From Actinomycetota bacterium (GTDB lineage: Bacteria; Actinomycetota; Actinomycetes; S36-B12; UBA5976), in NCBI GenBank assembly GCA_947447095.1, contig CANFIL010000052.1:1-8783 (forward strand): 8,783 bases of DNA, read 5' to 3'. Under the pieces are notes generated by a model that did not search any database, had not been told where the DNA came from, and saw only the letters and a program-made list of their open reading frames with translations. Of the stretch, positions 6,698 to 8,783 are shown piece by piece (position 1 is the first letter of the stretch; every line of letters starts with the position of its first letter). The translations under genes were made by a program, and so were the position numbers.

Positions 6698-7942
6698 ATG
6701 TCGAATTCCCAGCACAATGTCACTGTTATCGGCGGCGGTATCGTCGGCCTCGCAAGCGCATGGCAGCTCGCCCTTGATGGCGCAGACGTCACGGTAGTTG
6801 ACCAAGGCGCACCTACAAACACAACGTCATTCGTCAACGCTGGCTGGATCACACCGAGCCACATCATTCCGTTGGCGGCACCTGGCATGGTGAAGACCGG
6901 CATGAAGAATTTGATCGGCCGCACTGGAGCATTTGCATTGAGCCCAAGCGCTGGTCCTGGACTTGCGCCATGGCTAGCCAAGTTTGCTTCTAAGTGCACT
7001 GAGGAACACGTCGAGCATTCAGCTCCTGCGCTCAAGGAGCTTGTTGAACTCTCCATCAACATCGTGGATGGTCTCATCGCAAATGATGGGCTGCTTCGCA
7101 CAAAGGACAAACTGTGGATGCTGTTCACATCGGAGAACGCAAAGCACGAGGCACAGCACGAAGTCGAGTTGATGGAACACTTCGGCGTGAATGCATACGA
7201 GATTGATCCAGAATCATGCTCGGAACAAGAACCGATTTTGAAGAACAACATCAAGGGCGCCGTCGAATTCGCAACCGACTTTGGTGTTGACCCTCGTCAG
7301 TTCAACGAAATCTTCAAGCAAAAGTGTGTCGATGCTGGAGTGAAGTTCCGTAACGAAACGGTGAATAATCTCAGTGCCAGCCCTACTGGCGTCACCATCT
7401 TCACTGACAAAGACGAATGGTCGTCGGATTACATCGTGTTGGCGGCAGGCATTTGGTCACGGGAGCTCGTGAAGTTTGTTGGCGGAAACTTGCCGATGAT
7501 GGCGGCGAAAGGCCAGTCCGTCACATTGCCAAACATCGAGAACATGCCGACACATCCAATGATGCTTTCAGACCAGCGCATCACCTTGAATCCACTGAGT
7601 TGGGGTCTGCGCATCAGCACCGGTTACAAACTCACCGGATCAAATGATTTCGCGATCGAAAAGAAGGCAATCGACAAACTGATTGCACGTACCCGCACTG
7701 TCGTAAATTTGCCAGATGAACTTCCTGTCAAGAACGAACTCATGGGTATGCGTCCCGCAGCCCCTGATGGCTTGCCGTACATCGGCGCACTCCCGAACAA
7801 TCCACGGGTAGTCGTTGCTACTGGCCACAACATGCTCGGTTTGATGATGGCGCCAGGAACTGGTCGATTCGTGGCCGACATTGTGTCCGGCAAGGCCGTC
7901 AGCCGCGAGATCATGAAGTTCTCGCCTGCTCGACCGATCTAG
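6698..7942 (+). CDS. DadA-like FAD-dependent D-amino-acid/amine oxidoreductase
   Basis: Flavoenzyme of the DAO superfamily, of 414 residues (E. coli DadA has 432). It probably oxidises a D-amino acid, a secondary amine or glycine-type substrate to an imine that releases ammonia. The N-terminal Rossmann motif VTVIGGGIVGLASAWQL (8-24) is followed by Asp35 at the end of the second strand (VTVVDQG), the usual contact to the adenosine ribose of FAD. SFVNAGWITPS (44-54) resembles the flavin-covering SxANAG segment of DadA. Further marks are VLAAGIWS (247-254), GMRPAAPDGLPYIG (350-363) and the C-terminal FAD segment ATGHNMLGLMMAPGTGR (374-390). No signal peptide; peripheral membrane contact, as in DadA, is possible but not visible. 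It lies 44 bases behind the C45 hydrolase, perhaps with its own promoter, and 127 bases before the ABC transporter. Glycine oxidase, sarcosine oxidase-like or hydroxyproline dehydrogenase activity are alternatives. Confidence 0.88.
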   Translation: MSNSQHNVTVIGGGIVGLASAWQLALDGADVTVVDQGAPTNTTSFVNAGWITPSHIIPLAAPGMVKTGMKNLIGRTGAFALSPSAGPGLAPWLAKFASKCTEEHVEHSAPALKELVELSINIVDGLIANDGLLRTKDKLWMLFTSENAKHEAQHEVELMEHFGVNAYEIDPESCSEQEPILKNNIKGAVEFATDFGVDPRQFNEIFKQKCVDAGVKFRNETVNNLSASPTGVTIFTDKDEWSSDYIVLAAGIWSRELVKFVGGNLPMMAAKGQSVTLPNIENMPTHPMMLSDQRITLNPLSWGLRISTGYKLTGSNDFAIEKKAIDKLIARTRTVVNLPDELPVKNELMGMRPAAPDGLPYIGALPNNPRVVVATGHNMLGLMMAPGTGRFVADIVSGKAVSREIMKFSPARPI

Positions 7943-7957
7943 CGCAAAAATCCTGAC

Positions 7958-8002
7958 CTTTGGTAACAATTTCGAATTCTTTGGAAACAAATTCAACGAA
8001 TT
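7958..8002 (+). repeat. Two-copy tandem direct repeat, 21-base period, in the gap before the ABC gene
   Basis: CTTTGGTAACAATTTC (7958-7973) recurs as CTTTGGAAACAAATTC (7979-7994), 14 of 16 bases identical and exactly 21 bases apart. Each copy is followed by GAATT (7974-7978 directly; 7998-8002 after a 3-base insertion). The second copy ends in a small inverted repeat, AATTC-AAC-GAATT (7990-8002). Two sites two helical turns apart suggest a binding site for a regulator of the transporter gene, though a chance duplication cannot be excluded. The surrounding gap (7943-8069) is far more AT-rich than the genes. Confidence 0.6.
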
Positions 8003-8020
8003 GCCTTTATTTGAGGCAAT
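8000..8020. promoter_or_regulatory. Inverted repeat (ATTGCCT-N7-AGGCAAT), possible operator
   Basis: A perfect 7-base inverted repeat with a 7-base centre (TTATTTG) adjoins the tandem repeat. No T-run follows it, so it is a poor intrinsic terminator. An operator half-site pair is the more likely reading, but the regulator is unknown. Confidence 0.4.
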
Positions 8021-8068
8021 AAATGGGCATTATGAGAACAAGTCAAAGACCTCGTAAAGGACCCATTT
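8021..8068 (+). other. Possible leader hairpin flanking the ribosome binding site of the ABC gene
   Basis: AAATGGG (8021-8027) is perfectly complementary to CCCATTT (8062-8068), which ends 1 base before the GTG start. The 34-base loop includes the ribosome binding site. A 7-base match at this distance can easily arise by chance in a gap of this size, so this is a weak call. Confidence 0.2.
8056..8061 (+). promoter_or_regulatory. Ribosome binding site of the ABC transporter ATPase gene
   Basis: AAAGGA, 8 bases before the GTG at 8070, decides that start. It lies in the 34-base interval between two perfect 7-base inverted arms, AAATGGG (8021-8027) and CCCATTT (8062-8068), so a leader hairpin could present or hide it. 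Confidence 0.7.
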
Positions 8069-8069
8069 C

Positions 8070-8783
8070 GTGTCATTTCTGCAGATCGAACATGTAAGCA
8101 AAACCTTCGTTACTCCTGAAGGCGGCGAAGTCCACGCATTGGACGACGTTTCTCTCGACATCAAGTCTGGCGAATTTTTCGTCATGCTTGGACCATCAGG
8201 ATGTGGCAAGACCACACTGCTTCGCTCAATCGCTGGTTTGGAATATCCAGACAGCGGAGTGATCTCGGTCGAAGGTCAGCGCATTGATGACATCCCTGCT
8301 TACCAGCGTCCAGTCAACACCGTGTTTCAGTCGTACGCACTTTTCCCACACATGAGCGTCGAAGACAACATTGCGTTCGGCTTGGAAATGGAAAAGGTAT
8401 CTAAGAGCGAAATTAAAGAACGAGTTGAATTCGCACTTGCACAGGTAAAGCTCGATGGAATGGCCAAGCGTCGTCCATCACAACTTTCTGGTGGACAACA
8501 GCAGCGCGTTGCTTTGGCTCGTGCACTAGCCAAAAAGCCGAAGGTACTTCTCCTCGACGAACCACTCAGCGCACTTGATCTCAAGCTACGTCGTGGCATG
8601 CAGATTGAACTCAAGCGACTTCAGCAAGAAACTGGCATCACTTTCGTTTTCGTAACGCACGATCAAGAAGAAGCGATGTCCATGGGCGATCGCATTGCAG
8701 TCTTCAAGGACGGCAAGATCGTTCAACTCGATACACCGCGCGAAATTTACCGCCGACCAGTCAACGCCTTCGTCGCAGACTTC
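8070..8783 (+). CDS. PotA-like ABC importer ATP-binding protein, 3'-truncated
   Basis: Cytoplasmic ATPase of a binding-protein-dependent importer; the closest remembered relatives are the spermidine/putrescine ATPase PotA and related ions, thiamine or opine-type systems. The frame is open from GTG at 8070 to the last base (238 residues), with the C terminus and any TOBE domain outside the window. The nucleotide-binding domain is complete: Walker A GPSGCGKTT (41-49), Q-loop Gln87 in VFQSYALFPHMSV (the wording typical of PotA), ABC signature LSGGQQQRVALARAL (139-153), Walker B VLLLDEP (159-165), D-loop SALD (167-170) and switch His197 in FVTHDQEEAM. The start is set by AAAGGA 8 bases upstream. 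Permease and substrate-binding genes should follow downstream. The 127-base AT-rich gap with repeats before it suggests separate regulation from the enzymes upstream. Polyamine transport is a family-level guess only. Confidence 0.9.
   Translation, partial: MSFLQIEHVSKTFVTPEGGEVHALDDVSLDIKSGEFFVMLGPSGCGKTTLLRSIAGLEYPDSGVISVEGQRIDDIPAYQRPVNTVFQSYALFPHMSVEDNIAFGLEMEKVSKSEIKERVEFALAQVKLDGMAKRRPSQLSGGQQQRVALARALAKKPKVLLLDEPLSALDLKLRRGMQIELKRLQQETGITFVFVTHDQEEAMSMGDRIAVFKDGKIVQLDTPREIYRRPVNAFVADF

Noticed and set aside
6691..6698. TGACGTCA palindrome as an operator
   Set aside because: An 8-base palindrome overlapping a start codon is easily chance, with no second copy seen near the other genes.
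1579..7942. Reassignment of TAG to an amino acid (for example pyrrolysine)
   Set aside because: Each TAG falls where the protein family normally ends, the next gene starts close behind, and no TAG occurs inside a conserved domain.
1..8783. CRISPR array, tRNA, rRNA, insertion sequence or attachment site
   Set aside because: No repeated spacer pattern, tRNA-like cloverleaf, transposase gene, terminal inverted repeats or integrase were seen; coding density is nearly complete.

Overview
The window (8,783 bases) carries seven protein genes, all on the + strand and tightly packed. The first (5' end) and last (3' end) run off the edges. The organism is most likely an actinomycete-type bacterium (Actinomycetota) of moderate GC content. 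Grounds are the fused gamma/beta urease subunit, GTG starts, AAAGGA/AGGAG ribosome binding sites, TAGNCT -10-like elements and one apparently leaderless gene. Five of the six visible stop codons are TAG. Family assignments come from reading motifs and from remembered family sequences; no database search was possible.

Layout. (1) 1-1581: most of the large (ATPase) subunit of a diol dehydratase reactivase, which implies a B12-dependent diol or glycerol dehydratase upstream, outside the window. (2) 1582-1658: a 77-base gap with a -10-like element and a clear ribosome binding site, probably the start of a new transcription unit. (3) 1659-6653: four genes at very short spacing (15-base gap, 4-base overlap, 7-base gap): a YtcJ/NfdA-type metal-dependent amidohydrolase, a fused urease gamma-beta subunit, a divergent urease alpha subunit, and an Ntn hydrolase of the C45 (penicillin acyltransferase-like) family. 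(4) 6698-7942: a DadA-like FAD-dependent amino-acid/amine oxidoreductase behind a short gap with a possible leaderless promoter. (5) 7943-8069: an AT-rich gap holding a 21-base-period tandem direct repeat and small inverted repeats. (6) 8070-8783: the start of a PotA-like ABC importer ATPase.

The most interesting unit is the urease-like pair. The alpha subunit keeps every metal ligand and the bridging lysine, but it has lost the flap cysteine (Ala319), has Gly instead of Ala at 363 and Cys at 276, and replaces a block that is nearly invariant in classical ureases. No urease accessory genes are in the window. It sits between two other C-N bond hydrolases and near an oxidative deaminase-like enzyme and a polyamine-type importer. 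I infer a catabolic or nitrogen-salvage operon for an imported amide, ureido or polyamine-like compound, in which the urease-like enzyme may or may not act on urea itself. The substrate is not identifiable from sequence.
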